Both the position numbers and the translations under genes were made by a program. Shown one piece after another: positions 24,374 to 33,332 of a DNA stretch of 64,000 bases. Source of the DNA: JANQPD01 sp963715655 (GTDB taxonomy: Bacteria > Bacteroidota > Bacteroidia > Flavobacteriales > Schleiferiaceae); assembly GCA_963715655.1 (NCBI GenBank), contig OY970262.1:2976001-3040000 (forward strand), in the 5' to 3' direction. The stretch's first letter is position 1. The number at the start of each line of letters is the position of its first letter. The notes under the pieces were generated by a model. It was given only the letters and a program-made list of their open reading frames with translations, was not told the origin of the DNA and made no database searches.

Positions 24374-26287
24374 TTACTTTTTATCTTCTACTTCTTCGTA
24401 TTCCACATCTGTTACATCATCTGCGGCAGAAGCATCTGGTGCACCTTGCTCACCTCCGGCTTGTGCGCCTTCAGCGCCAGTAGCTCCTTGATCTTTATAC
24501 ATTTCTTCAGAAGCATTTTTCCAAGCTTCGTTAATCGTTTCCATAGCGGCATCAATAGCTGCATGGTCTTTATTAGCGTGTGCTTTTTTCAATTCTTCCA
24601 ATGCACTTTCTATCGGTGCTTTTTTATCATCACTCAGCTTTTCACCAAATTCTTTCAACTGCTTCTCTGTTTGAAAAATCATGCTGTCCGCAGCATTAAT
24701 TTTATCCGCAGCCTCTCTAGCAGCTTTGTCAGAATCAGCATTTGCTTCAGCTTCCTTCTTCATTTTTTCAATCTCCTCTTTGCTCAATCCAGAAGAAGCT
24801 TCAATCTTAATGCTTTGCTCTTTTCCGGTAGCTTTATCTTTTGCTGATACATTCATAATACCGTTGGCATCTATATCAAACGATACTTCAATTTGAGGTG
24901 TGCCACGCGGAGCCGGTGGAATATCAGAAAGGTGAAAACGACCAATCGTTTTATTACCTTCTGCCATACTACGTTCCCCTTGTAATACGTGTATTTCTAC
25001 TGATGGCTGATTATCAGCCGCTGTACTAAAGGTTTCTGATTTTTTGGTTGGTATAGTTGTGTTTGCCTCAATTAACTTGGTAAACACACCACCCATTGTT
25101 TCAATACCTAAAGAAAGTGGCGTAACATCTAAAAGCAGTACATCTTTAACATCTCCTGCTAACACACCTCCTTGAATGGCAGCACCTAAAGCTACTACTT
25201 CATCAGGGTTTACACCTTTACTTGGCTCTTTCCCAAAAAACGCTTTTACAGCATCTTGAATAGCCGGAATACGCGTGCTACCACCAACTAAAATTACTTC
25301 GTCAATATCACTTATTTCTAAGCCAGATTTCTTCAAGGCAGTGCGGCAAGGCTCAATAGTTCTTTTAATTAAGCTATCGGCTAATTGCTCAAACTTACTT
25401 CTGCTTAACGTGCGCACCAAGTGCTTTGGTCCGCTTGCAGTAGCTGTAATGTAAGGCAAGTTAATTTCCGTAGAGCTCGTAGAAGAAAGCTCAATTTTTG
25501 CTTTTTCTGCCGCTTCTTTCAAACGTTGAAGTGCCATAGGATCTTTTTTCAAGTCCATGTCTTCATCATTCTTAAACTCTTGTGCCAACCAATCAATCAA
25601 TACCTGATCAAAGTCATCACCACCAAGGTGTGTATCACCATCCGTAGCGCGTACTTCAAATACACCGTCTCCTAATTCTAAAACGGATACATCATGTGTA
25701 CCACCACCACAATCAAAAACCACTACTTTTTGCTCGGTAGATTTTTTATCAATACCATACGCTAAAGAGGCAGCGGTTGGTTCGTTGATAATTCTACGCA
25801 CTTTTAAACCGGCAATTTCTCCGGCTTCTTTAGTAGCTTGGCGCTGAGAGTCATTAAAATAAGCAGGAACAGTAATTACCGCTTCGGTAACTTCAGTTCC
25901 TAAATAATCCTCAGCCGTTTTTTTCATTTTTTGCAGCACCATGGCAGAAAGTTCCTGCGGAGTGTACATGCGTCCATCAATGTCCACACGTGGCGTATCG
26001 TTATCACCTTTTACCAACTTATACGCTACACGGCTTGCTTCTTTTTCGTTTTCGCTATAGCTAGACCCCATAAAACGCTTAATGGAAGCAATCGTTTTAG
26101 TAGGGTTTGTAATTGCCTGACGTTTTGCAGGATCACCAACCTTACGCTCACCACCTTCTACAAATGCTATTACAGAAGGGGTAGTTCTTTTACCTTCACT
26201 ATTTGGAATTACCACCGGCTCATTACCTTCCATTACGGCAACGCATGAGTTGGTAGTTCCCAAATCTATACCTATTATCTTACCCAT
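24374..26287 (-). CDS. dnaK: Molecular chaperone DnaK (Hsp70)
   Basis: 637-residue ATP-dependent chaperone. N-terminal phosphate loop GIDLGTTNSCVAVMEG, connect motif VVFDCGGGTHDVSVLELG, adenosine motif VILVGGSTRIPAIQ, interdomain linker DVLLLDVTPLSLG, substrate-binding beta domain, helical lid and the acidic terminus DDVTDVEYEEVEDKK. The second phosphate motif has Cys and His (DCGGGTHD) where most DnaK proteins have DLGGGTFD. dnaJ and grpE are not adjacent. Flanked upstream by the terminator of a DUF4249 gene, so it is transcribed alone. Confidence 0.98.
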   Translation of the reverse strand: MGKIIGIDLGTTNSCVAVMEGNEPVVIPNSEGKRTTPSVIAFVEGGERKVGDPAKRQAITNPTKTIASIKRFMGSSYSENEKEASRVAYKLVKGDNDTPRVDIDGRMYTPQELSAMVLQKMKKTAEDYLGTEVTEAVITVPAYFNDSQRQATKEAGEIAGLKVRRIINEPTAASLAYGIDKKSTEQKVVVFDCGGGTHDVSVLELGDGVFEVRATDGDTHLGGDDFDQVLIDWLAQEFKNDEDMDLKKDPMALQRLKEAAEKAKIELSSTSSTEINLPYITATASGPKHLVRTLSRSKFEQLADSLIKRTIEPCRTALKKSGLEISDIDEVILVGGSTRIPAIQDAVKAFFGKEPSKGVNPDEVVALGAAIQGGVLAGDVKDVLLLDVTPLSLGIETMGGVFTKLIEANTTIPTKKSETFSTAADNQPSVEIHVLQGERSMAEGNKTIGRFHLSDIPPAPRGTPQIEVSFDIDANGIMNVSAKDKATGKEQSIKIEASSGLSKEEIEKMKKEAEANADSDKAAREAADKINAADSMIFQTEKQLKEFGEKLSDDKKAPIESALEELKKAHANKDHAAIDAAMETINEAWKNASEEMYKDQGATGAEGAQAGGEQGAPDASAADDVTDVEYEEVEDKK

Positions 26288-26360
26288 TATATTAGAATTT
26301 AATTAGTTCTTTTTTGTTTCGCGCAGATAAAGTCAACCATTATGCCATCGGCTATAAACA

Positions 26361-26392
26361 AAAAATCCTGTCAACATTGACAGGATTTTTTT
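26361..26392 (-). terminator. Terminator after the DUF4249 gene
   Basis: Perfect stem AAAAATCCTGTCAA / TTGACAGGATTTTT with an AT-containing 4-base loop, downstream of the gene ending at 26433 and upstream of dnaK on the minus strand. A/T tracts on both sides allow bidirectional use. Confidence 0.85.
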
Positions 26393-26432
26393 AATTTTTA
26401 GAATGACAAAAGCCGTTTTGGCTGTCTAAGTG

Positions 26433-27512
26433 TCATAATTTTATAACCGTTTCACTATTACTTCCATCTCCAATAAAATTACAGATTACAGTATCTCCAG
26501 TAGCTTTAATAATGGCAAAATTTAACTCACATAATTTGTCAGTCTTCACAAGGCTAGCATAATCATTCTCATTAAAACGAATGGAATCATGCTGGGCTGT
26601 AGTGCGCGATGAAAACACCCCAATACCGTTTGTAATATTAGTAAAATCAGGTCTGCTTTGTAAAATGCCGGTAGTTGGTAAATTTAAACTGAGATAGGTG
26701 TCTAACTCACGATTGATTACGGTAACCTTAAACGTCATTTTTCTGAAAAAGCGCACCACATTATCATCTTTTTGCACATTGGCTGCAATAGCATCATAAA
26801 GTTTAGGAAAACCATACGTGTAGGAGTTTCGCACTGTTTTAGGGAAATTTACACGGAAAGATTTTTTAGTGCTTTGTTTGGTATTAATATCAATTTCATT
26901 ATACTCAAAAGTGTAAAAAGCCTCAGCGCTGTAAGCAGTGCTTGTTGACCATTCAAAATTGCGTAAGAATATGGGTGGATTTGCCAAAATTCCTGTTTGT
27001 GGGGGAGTTGTAACCTTTAATAGAAATTTGGAGTCGTCAAGCGAGGCGCGAATTACTGGAGCGGTTGCGTCCAAATCACTTTCTACAATGGCGCCAATGC
27101 CCTCTCGTTCTACAGAAATTTTGTATGTAAATCCTGGGGTTACGGTGTAACCTGCAGGGGTTCTATACAGTTTAAAACCTTCCGTTGTAAAAATTCCTTC
27201 ATTAAGCTTGCGCGATGCATCTTCTATCAATATAGTTTGGCGTTGCTCTACCAATTCTTCGTTATACTCAATTAACGTAGCAGTAAGATTTTTATAGTAT
27301 AAGGAGTCTGGTTCGTTAAAAGATTGAGAAGCTGGTGCAGTGCCTAAATAACCTCTTTGAATCCGCACCCATTGTGTGTCCTGCCTTGGGTCTAATAATC
27401 CGTACACTACGGCAATTTCTTTGTAATCTGCATTAATATCCAATTCATTATCACAAGATGTAAATGCGATATATAAAAACAAAAGAGGGAAAATATAAAG
27501 TAACCTTTTCAT
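26433..27512 (-). CDS. DUF4249 family lipoprotein (copy 1)
   Basis: 359 residues from ATG 27512; an upstream in-frame start at 27536 lengthens the leader without matching a signal peptide. Signal and lipobox YIAFTSCDNELDIN indicate a lipid-anchored envelope protein. The DUF4249 start AVVYGLLDPRQDTQWVRIQRGY is clear, and the C-terminus has the FINxGxGxFSSRT-like stretch (ITNGIGVFSSRTT). DUF4249 proteins usually sit beside TonB-dependent receptors; here the partner is the paralogue at 27576 and no receptor is adjacent. Function unknown. Confidence 0.85.
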   Translation of the reverse strand: MKRLLYIFPLLFLYIAFTSCDNELDINADYKEIAVVYGLLDPRQDTQWVRIQRGYLGTAPASQSFNEPDSLYYKNLTATLIEYNEELVEQRQTILIEDASRKLNEGIFTTEGFKLYRTPAGYTVTPGFTYKISVEREGIGAIVESDLDATAPVIRASLDDSKFLLKVTTPPQTGILANPPIFLRNFEWSTSTAYSAEAFYTFEYNEIDINTKQSTKKSFRVNFPKTVRNSYTYGFPKLYDAIAANVQKDDNVVRFFRKMTFKVTVINRELDTYLSLNLPTTGILQSRPDFTNITNGIGVFSSRTTAQHDSIRFNENDYASLVKTDKLCELNFAIIKATGDTVICNFIGDGSNSETVIKL

Positions 27513-27575
27513 GAAATAGTAAGTAATATTTTGCAAATTAACGGAAAAAGCCTCGTTATCAATATAGTGTTTCTG

Positions 27576-28646
27576 TCATTTAAAGGAGATCAGTTTATTT
27601 CTGCCTACACCATCGGGGCCAACTTCGCAAACCACGGTGTCCCCATCTCCGGTAACGTTGGCAAAGTTAAATTTACAGAGTTCATTTTTTTTGGTGATAA
27701 TCGCTTGTGATGCTTTTTCTAAAAAGATTAAATCTTTTACAACAGTAGTACGCGATGCCAGAATACCAACGCCATTTTCTACATTAGTAAAATTAGTGGT
27801 GAGTTGAAATTCTTCTTGCTTTTGCAGAAATCGAATGTAAGCATCTAGATTGTTAGATATTATGGTTACCCTTAGCTTGGTTTCATCTAAAAATCTCACC
27901 ACATTAGTGTTTACCGAAATCTGTTGTTTAATAGCCTCTTGAAATTCTCCAAACCGAATAAATTTATATTCACCTGTGCTGTAAGGGATTGTAATTGTGA
28001 AGTTTTCCATTTTTTCTTGCTTGGTTGTGGTATCTATCTCTAAATAATATTGTGTCAATTCCACTTTGCTGGAAAAACCTGAATTTGGAGACCACCTTAC
28101 CTTTTCTCTATAAAATGTTAGATTTGGCGGAACCTGTGCTGGTTTTATAGCTGGCTCTAAGAAGTCAATGAAGCCATTTTCTGTATTGGCAAAAATGGTT
28201 TCAGTAGAGGCTTTCATTACCGGAACATTTTGATTGGTAGATTTAACTAGTAGGCAATAATTAAAACCCGGCTTCAATTTAAAATTACCATCTGTTCTGT
28301 AAATTGCGTATCCGTCAGTGGTAAACAGTCCCTCCTTAAGTGTACGTGCCGTTGCATCGGCAATTAAAGTAGTTTTTCTAAGTGTATCATTCACATTGCT
28401 AAGTTCATACAGGCTCACATTTAAATTTTTGTAATAAATCGAGTCGCTAATATTGGTGCTGGCCAATACATTTTCTTTGCTTAAATATCCTCTGGTTACA
28501 CGTACAAACTGTGTATCAGCCGCAGGGTCAAGTATTCCAAAAATTACACCCATGGGTTTGTATTCAGCATTTATATCTACTTCATTGTAGCAAGATAAGA
28601 GTGTGAAAAAGAAGCTTGTAAAGAGGAGTGGTTTAAAAATCTTCAT
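27576..28646 (-). CDS. DUF4249 family lipoprotein (copy 2)
   Basis: 356 residues from ATG 28646, giving MKIFKPLLFTSFFFTLLSCY with lipobox LLSC. Paralogue of the next gene: the shared pattern GVIFGILDPAADTQFVRVTR, the ENGVGILASRTTV stretch and an ending of the form GDGDTVVCEV. The two genes are 63 bases apart in the same direction, a tandem duplication followed by divergence, likely co-transcribed up to the terminator at 26361. Envelope location inferred; function unknown. Confidence 0.85.
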   Translation of the reverse strand: MKIFKPLLFTSFFFTLLSCYNEVDINAEYKPMGVIFGILDPAADTQFVRVTRGYLSKENVLASTNISDSIYYKNLNVSLYELSNVNDTLRKTTLIADATARTLKEGLFTTDGYAIYRTDGNFKLKPGFNYCLLVKSTNQNVPVMKASTETIFANTENGFIDFLEPAIKPAQVPPNLTFYREKVRWSPNSGFSSKVELTQYYLEIDTTTKQEKMENFTITIPYSTGEYKFIRFGEFQEAIKQQISVNTNVVRFLDETKLRVTIISNNLDAYIRFLQKQEEFQLTTNFTNVENGVGILASRTTVVKDLIFLEKASQAIITKKNELCKFNFANVTGDGDTVVCEVGPDGVGRNKLISFK

Positions 28647-28731
28647 AACATTCATTCGGTATTGAAAGTATAGAGTGTAAAAAAAGGCAGGGTTGCCTAA
28701 CCGGCTGTACATTTATAAGCATCTAAATTTG

Positions 28732-28739
28732 TAGGTTTG
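28732..28739 (+). promoter_or_regulatory. Bacteroidota-type -7 element upstream of panB
   Basis: TAGGTTTG fits TAnnTTTG, 23 bases before the panB ATG in the divergent gap with the DUF4249 gene. The -33 element is not clear. Confidence 0.4.
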
Positions 28740-28762
28740 GGTACTTCAATAAAAACAACAAT

Positions 28763-29581
28763 ATGTCCGTAGCTAAATCTGATTTTAAGCGCGTAACTAC
28801 CAATTCGGTGCAAGAGATGAAGCGTAATGGCGAGAAAATTTCTATGCTTACTGCGTATGATTTTACGCTTGCGCGGATAGTAGATAAAGCCGGTATTGAT
28901 GTTATTTTAGTGGGTGATTCTGCTAGTAATGTTATGGCGGGTCATGAAACTACCTTACCCATTACGTTAGATCAAATGATTTATCATGCAAGCAGTGTGG
29001 TGCGTGCGGTTGAGCGAGCCTTGGTGGTGGTAGATTTACCTTTTGGTTCGTATCAAGGTAACTCAAAAGAAGCCTTGAGTTCTGCCATTAAAATAATGAA
29101 AGAAAGTGGCGGCCACGCGGTAAAATTAGAAGGAGGTGTGGAAATTATCACTAGTATTCAACGTATCCTTACCGCAGGTATCCCAGTAATGGGGCACTTG
29201 GGTTTAACACCACAAAGCATTTATAAATTTGGTACCTATACCGTGCGGGCTAAGGAAGAAGAGGAAGCTGATAAGTTAATTGACGATGCTAAAGCCCTTG
29301 AATTAGCCGGATGTTTTGCTTTAGTTTTAGAGAAAATTCCTGCGCACTTGGCCAAAAAAGTAGCCGAAGCTATCACTATCCCCGTTATTGGTATTGGTGC
29401 CGGTGCCGATGTAGATGGGCAAGTGCTCGTGCTGCACGATATGTTGGGTATGACGCATGAGTTTTCACCCCGTTTTTTAAGGCGTTATTTAAATCTCTAT
29501 GAAGATATGTTGGGTGCTATTCAAACGTACGTGAAAGACGTTAAGGCCGTTGATTTTCCTAATGATAAAGAGCAATATTAA
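28763..29581 (+). CDS. panB: 3-methyl-2-oxobutanoate hydroxymethyltransferase
   Basis: First step of pantothenate synthesis: transfers a hydroxymethyl group from 5,10-methylene-THF to alpha-ketoisovalerate. 272 residues, family length. Motifs: MLTAYDFTLARIVDKAGIDV, VGDSASNVMAGHETTLPIT (Mg-binding Asp), VVDLPFGSYQ, AVKLEGG with the metal/catalytic acid, and the conserved GHLGLTPQS and IGIGAGADVDGQVLV. Its stop is directly followed by the TTG start of the pseudouridine synthase gene, an operon. Confidence 0.97.
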   Translation: MSVAKSDFKRVTTNSVQEMKRNGEKISMLTAYDFTLARIVDKAGIDVILVGDSASNVMAGHETTLPITLDQMIYHASSVVRAVERALVVVDLPFGSYQGNSKEALSSAIKIMKESGGHAVKLEGGVEIITSIQRILTAGIPVMGHLGLTPQSIYKFGTYTVRAKEEEEADKLIDDAKALELAGCFALVLEKIPAHLAKKVAEAITIPVIGIGAGADVDGQVLVLHDMLGMTHEFSPRFLRRYLNLYEDMLGAIQTYVKDVKAVDFPNDKEQY

Positions 29582-30262
29582 TTGACTTCGCTAAAACAAA
29601 GAATCCTTTTTGAGGACAATCATTTAATAATAGTAAATAAATTGCCCGGAGAATTGGTGCAAGGTGATAGTACCGGTGATAAACCGTTGCTAGAAAAAGT
29701 ACGCGACTATATTAAAGAGAAGTATGATAAACCCGGTAATGTATATACGGGCTTGGTGCATCGCTTAGATAGGCCAACTTCAGGCTTGGTAGTTTTTACT
29801 AAAACTAGCAAAGCGCTTACGCGGATGAATGCGATTTTTGAGAAACGCGAGCTTTCAAAAACATATTGGGCTTTGGTGAAACAAGCGCCACCAAAAACTT
29901 TTGATAGACTAGAGCACTTTTTAAGAAAAGACGCTAAAAAGAATAAAAGCTTTGAGGTAAATTCTAAAACGCAGGGTGCAAAAAAAGCCATTTTAAGCTA
30001 CACAGTGAAATCAGAATCGGATAGTTTTTATTTGTTGGAAGTAAATTTAGAAACAGGGCGTCATCATCAAATACGTGCGCAGTTGGCAGCCATTGGTTGT
30101 CCTATTCGTGGCGATTTAAAATATGGCTACCCACGCAGTAATGATGATGCAAGCATAAGTTTACACGCGCGTTTTTTGAGTTTTAAACATCCTATATCTA
30201 ATGAAGTTTTATCCATTACTGCACCTACTGTTTCAGATAAAATTTGGAAATACTTAGTGTAA
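29582..30262 (+). CDS. RluA-family RNA pseudouridine synthase
   Basis: 226 residues read from TTG 29582 immediately after the panB stop; no ATG fits the conserved start ILFEDNHLIIVNKLPGELVQ. The catalytic motif HRLDRPTSGLVVFTKT holds the nucleophilic Asp, and ETGRHHQIRAQLA is the RluA motif III region. There is no S4 domain, so this is a single-domain RluA-type enzyme that isomerises uridine in rRNA or tRNA; the site is not predictable. It overlaps the next gene by one base (TAATG). Confidence 0.93.
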   Translation: MTSLKQRILFEDNHLIIVNKLPGELVQGDSTGDKPLLEKVRDYIKEKYDKPGNVYTGLVHRLDRPTSGLVVFTKTSKALTRMNAIFEKRELSKTYWALVKQAPPKTFDRLEHFLRKDAKKNKSFEVNSKTQGAKKAILSYTVKSESDSFYLLEVNLETGRHHQIRAQLAAIGCPIRGDLKYGYPRSNDDASISLHARFLSFKHPISNEVLSITAPTVSDKIWKYLV

Positions 30263-30942
30263 TGAATAGTATTTTTCAATTTGCATTTGAGTTGCTCGGC
30301 TTGTATTTACTCTTTATTATTTTTAGAGCAGTAGTAGTAAAAACGTTTGGGGTTAAAGTTATAGGCACAAGAATATCAGAGGAGTCTTTAAGGGCACTTA
30401 AGCGCTATAAACATCGCTTTACTTTCATTTTTATGGTGTTGAGTATTTTATTAACCATAAGTTTTTGGTTTTTATTTAAACAACTACTTCAATATTTAAG
30501 AAGCGGCACGGAAGGGATAATTTTAACCATTGAGAATTTTGCATTAATGTTGCCAGCTTTGCTTTTAGCGCTTTTAGTTGCCAATACTTTAGGTAGATGG
30601 ATTAATGCTAAACTACAGCGCGATGGATTGGGATTTTTCTTTGAAGGGTATGAGGAGGAACTAGAGGGTTTTGATAGAAACCGCATAAAGAAATGGCAAA
30701 TCGGTTTAACGCTTGTTTTGGTATCAGCAATTTTGGTAGGAGAGTATAATTATTATGTGCTTGCCACCGCTGATGAAATAAAATATAAAACCGGAGTATT
30801 TGAGCAAGAACAGCACTTAAGTTATGATGAAGTGCAGACACTTATTACCGAAGAGGAAATATTCTTGATATTACATGCAGACACCTTGAATATGAATGCG
30901 TTTAGTGGAAACAAAATAGATTTTTTAGCGCGTTTAAAATAA
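30262..30942 (+). CDS. Uncharacterised membrane protein, mechanosensitive-channel-adjacent topology unclear
   Basis: 226 residues from ATG 30262, overlapping the previous stop by one base; the TTG at 30244 lies inside that gene. Three to four hydrophobic segments: FAFELLGLYLLFIIFRAVVV, FIFMVLSILLTISFWFLF, FALMLPALLLALLVANTL and IGLTLVLVSAILVGEYNY. A charged cytoplasmic loop has EGYEEELEGFDRNRIKKW. The C-terminal 60 residues look soluble. I do not recognise a family with confidence and give no function. Ends at a terminator shared with the convergent hsp20 gene. Confidence 0.75.
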   Translation: MNSIFQFAFELLGLYLLFIIFRAVVVKTFGVKVIGTRISEESLRALKRYKHRFTFIFMVLSILLTISFWFLFKQLLQYLRSGTEGIILTIENFALMLPALLLALLVANTLGRWINAKLQRDGLGFFFEGYEEELEGFDRNRIKKWQIGLTLVLVSAILVGEYNYYVLATADEIKYKTGVFEQEQHLSYDEVQTLITEEEIFLILHADTLNMNAFSGNKIDFLARLK

Positions 30943-30976
30943 AAAGCAGGTTAACCATTGCTGATTAACCTGCTTT
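30943..30976. terminator. Bidirectional terminator between convergent genes
   Basis: Stem AAAGCAGGTTAA / TTAACCTGCTTT with a 10-base loop, located between the membrane-protein gene (+) and hsp20 (-). The A-tract on one side favours use for both directions. Confidence 0.85.
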
Positions 30977-30997
30977 CAAACCCACCTATGAAAATCC

Positions 30998-31435
30998 TTA
31001 TTTTATTTCAATCAGCTTAGCTGGTTGTGGTTTTGCTTCTTCCTTTTTTGGAAGGCTCACGTGTAATATTCCATTTGCATATTCGGCTGAAATATTGTTT
31101 CCTTCAATTAAGTTTTCGCCTAATATAAAGGAGCGCGTGAAGTTTTTGGTAGAGAACTCTCTGCGTGTAAAATGCTTTTCAGACTCCCCATTTTCCTTCA
31201 ATTTTTCAGCAGAAACATAAAGTTTATTGTCTTTCAGCTCAAGCTTAAAGTTCTCTTTTGTAAAACCAGGAGCTTCTAATGAAAGCTCAAATACATCTTC
31301 TGTTTCGGCAATATTTACAGCCGGAAAATTGTTTCTATTCTCTAAACGTGCTTTGTAATCCACACCTTCATTAAAGAAATTTTCTAATAAGCCGTTAAAT
31401 GAATTTACCTTGTTGTTTGTTTTTATAAGTGTCAT
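30998..31435 (-). CDS. Small heat-shock protein (Hsp20/alpha-crystallin)
   Basis: 145 residues. The alpha-crystallin domain is clear: LSLEAPGFTKENFKLELKDN, LYVSAEK, FTRREFSTKNFTRSFIL and the terminal strand ANGILHVSLPKKEE. An ATP-independent holdase binding unfolding proteins. The short N-terminus (NKVNSFNGLLENFFNEG) is typical of Bacteroidota Hsp20. Upstream 31436-31617 contains the divergent promoters of this gene and the M48 gene. Confidence 0.95.
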   Translation of the reverse strand: MTLIKTNNKVNSFNGLLENFFNEGVDYKARLENRNNFPAVNIAETEDVFELSLEAPGFTKENFKLELKDNKLYVSAEKLKENGESEKHFTRREFSTKNFTRSFILGENLIEGNNISAEYANGILHVSLPKKEEAKPQPAKLIEIK

Positions 31436-31617
31436 TGTTTTTTGTTTTAAAATTATATGGAGGAGTAGTCAAGGAGAATGCCAACCAATATTTTTATTGA
31501 ATTCGGTTTGTTTAAATGCCACATAGTCATAAATAAAAAGTTTAAACCGACAACATGTCAAAAAAATAGGGAAACCTTTTAGCTATGGCGAAGGTTTAGG
31601 AGTTTAAATTAAATTTT

Positions 31618-32418
31618 ATGAAGCGCATATTACTTTTAGCAGCTGTAGTTTTTATTGGCAGTTGTAAAACAGTACCACTAACCGGACGTAAGCAATTAAA
31701 CCTATTGCCCGAGGGAGAGGTACAAAGCATGGCTCTTACGCAATATCAAACGGTAATTAGTCAAACGCAGCTTAGTGATAATGCTACTTGGACAAAGTAT
31801 GTTAAGAATAGCGGATTACGAATAAAGGATGCTGCTGAGCAATATTTAAGAGATAATAATAAGAGCGACTTAGTAGAAGATTATACGTGGGAGTTTAATT
31901 TATTGCAAGATGATAACACGGTAAACGCCTGGTGTATGCCCGGTGGTAAAGTGGCTTTTTACACCGGAATAATGCCTATTTGTGCTGATGAAGTAGGCAC
32001 GGCCGTGGTTATGGGGCACGAAATAGCACACGCCATTGCTCGTCATGGTAATGAACGGATGTCTCAAAGCATGGCTACACAATACAGCGGTATGGCGCTT
32101 TCGGTTTTAATTTCTAACCAACCGGAGCAGGCGCAATCTTTATATATGACCGCTTACGGACTTGGGGCACAATACGGTGTAATGCTTCCTTTTAGCCGCA
32201 CGCATGAAAGCGAAGCCGATAGAATAGGTTTAATTTTTATGGCTATGGCCGGCTATGATCCGCGAGAAGCACCAAAATTTTGGCAACGTATGGCAGCAAA
32301 TAGTGGAGGAGGAGCGCCACCCGAATTTTTGAGCACACACCCAAGTAACGACACGCGTATTAAAAATTTAAATAAATGGATGCCGGAAGCATTAGAATAT
32401 TATAATGCGCAGAAGTAG
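31618..32418 (+). CDS. M48 family metalloprotease lipoprotein
   Basis: 266 residues with a lipoprotein signal (MKRILLLAAVVFIGSCKTVP, Cys16). Zinc motif HEIAH (134-138) in VVMGHEIAHAIARHG and the third-ligand motif ESEADRIGL near 197-205. PLTGRKQLNLLPEGE is the typical N-terminus of LoiP/YcaL-like peptidases. Likely an envelope quality-control protease. Stands alone; 32419-32630 shows no gene. Confidence 0.95.
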   Translation: MKRILLLAAVVFIGSCKTVPLTGRKQLNLLPEGEVQSMALTQYQTVISQTQLSDNATWTKYVKNSGLRIKDAAEQYLRDNNKSDLVEDYTWEFNLLQDDNTVNAWCMPGGKVAFYTGIMPICADEVGTAVVMGHEIAHAIARHGNERMSQSMATQYSGMALSVLISNQPEQAQSLYMTAYGLGAQYGVMLPFSRTHESEADRIGLIFMAMAGYDPREAPKFWQRMAANSGGGAPPEFLSTHPSNDTRIKNLNKWMPEALEYYNAQK

Positions 32419-32630
32419 AAATACTACGTACATAAGTAAAAAAGGTGGAATTTAAATGCATCTGAAGTAGTAGATTGGCAGCTGTTTTAAAGAGTTGTGT
32501 GCGCCATTATATACATCGTTCTGTGTAGTGCGTACCTATTTCTTGCTAAATAAAATAAAGCTTTCAATGTGTAAGAAGTAAAAGTGTGTAAATACATTAT
32601 GATACCTTGCAGCCTTAAATTTATTTCCTT

Positions 32631-33332
32631 TTGAAGCTTAAAGATTTCTCCAAGTTATACTTCGCGTTATTAGTGTTGCATATAGTTACACTTTACAAGC
32701 CAGAGTTTAATAATACGCTGTTTTATTTTAGTAAGCCGTTGATTATCTTTAGCTTACTTTCTTATTTCATACATAAAACTAGTGCTTTATACATCCCTGC
32801 AAAATTCATTTTTATGGGTGGCTTGTTTTTTTCTTTGGTGGGCGATGTTTTCCTAATGTTTGATAGTACGCAAAGTCTCTTTTTAGCGGGTGTAGGTAGT
32901 TTTTTACTAGCGCAACTTGCATACACGTATTTTTATATAGCCAATGCTAGGCGTTTTAATTGGCGCAGCTTGGCCATTACCATAGTGCCGATTGCAGTTG
33001 CTTTTTACTTCTTAAATTTTTACTTGAGCATACCTAAAAATTTAGTGCTGCCAATAAATGTTTACGGAATTACGCTTGCCGCGATGGTACTTTCAGCGGT
33101 AAATTACGGAACAGCTTTAGGCCGAAGAGCATTGTTTATAAATGTAGGAGCCTTGGTTTTTCTACTTTCAGATTTAATTTTGGCCTATGCTAAGTTTGGT
33201 GCAGGGCAAAATAAATATGTGTCTATTATAATCATGACTACCTACGGCATAGCTCAGTTTTTATTAGCCACCAGCGTAATTGCTGCGGGCGAAAAGCAAA
33301 ATTCTGAGTTTTATAAGGGGTCTGCATCATAA
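32631..33332 (+). CDS. YhhN family membrane protein (lysoplasmalogenase-like)
   Basis: 233 residues read from TTG 32631; no ATG precedes the first hydrophobic segment. Eight hydrophobic helices cover nearly the whole protein. FFSLVGDVFLMF and FLLSDLILAYAKF carry the two conserved Asp motifs of the YhhN/TMEM86 family, whose animal members hydrolyse lysoplasmalogens. The bacterial substrate is uncertain. The 3' end overlaps the convergent priA gene by 22 bases. Confidence 0.85.
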   Translation: MKLKDFSKLYFALLVLHIVTLYKPEFNNTLFYFSKPLIIFSLLSYFIHKTSALYIPAKFIFMGGLFFSLVGDVFLMFDSTQSLFLAGVGSFLLAQLAYTYFYIANARRFNWRSLAITIVPIAVAFYFLNFYLSIPKNLVLPINVYGITLAAMVLSAVNYGTALGRRALFINVGALVFLLSDLILAYAKFGAGQNKYVSIIIMTTYGIAQFLLATSVIAAGEKQNSEFYKGSAS

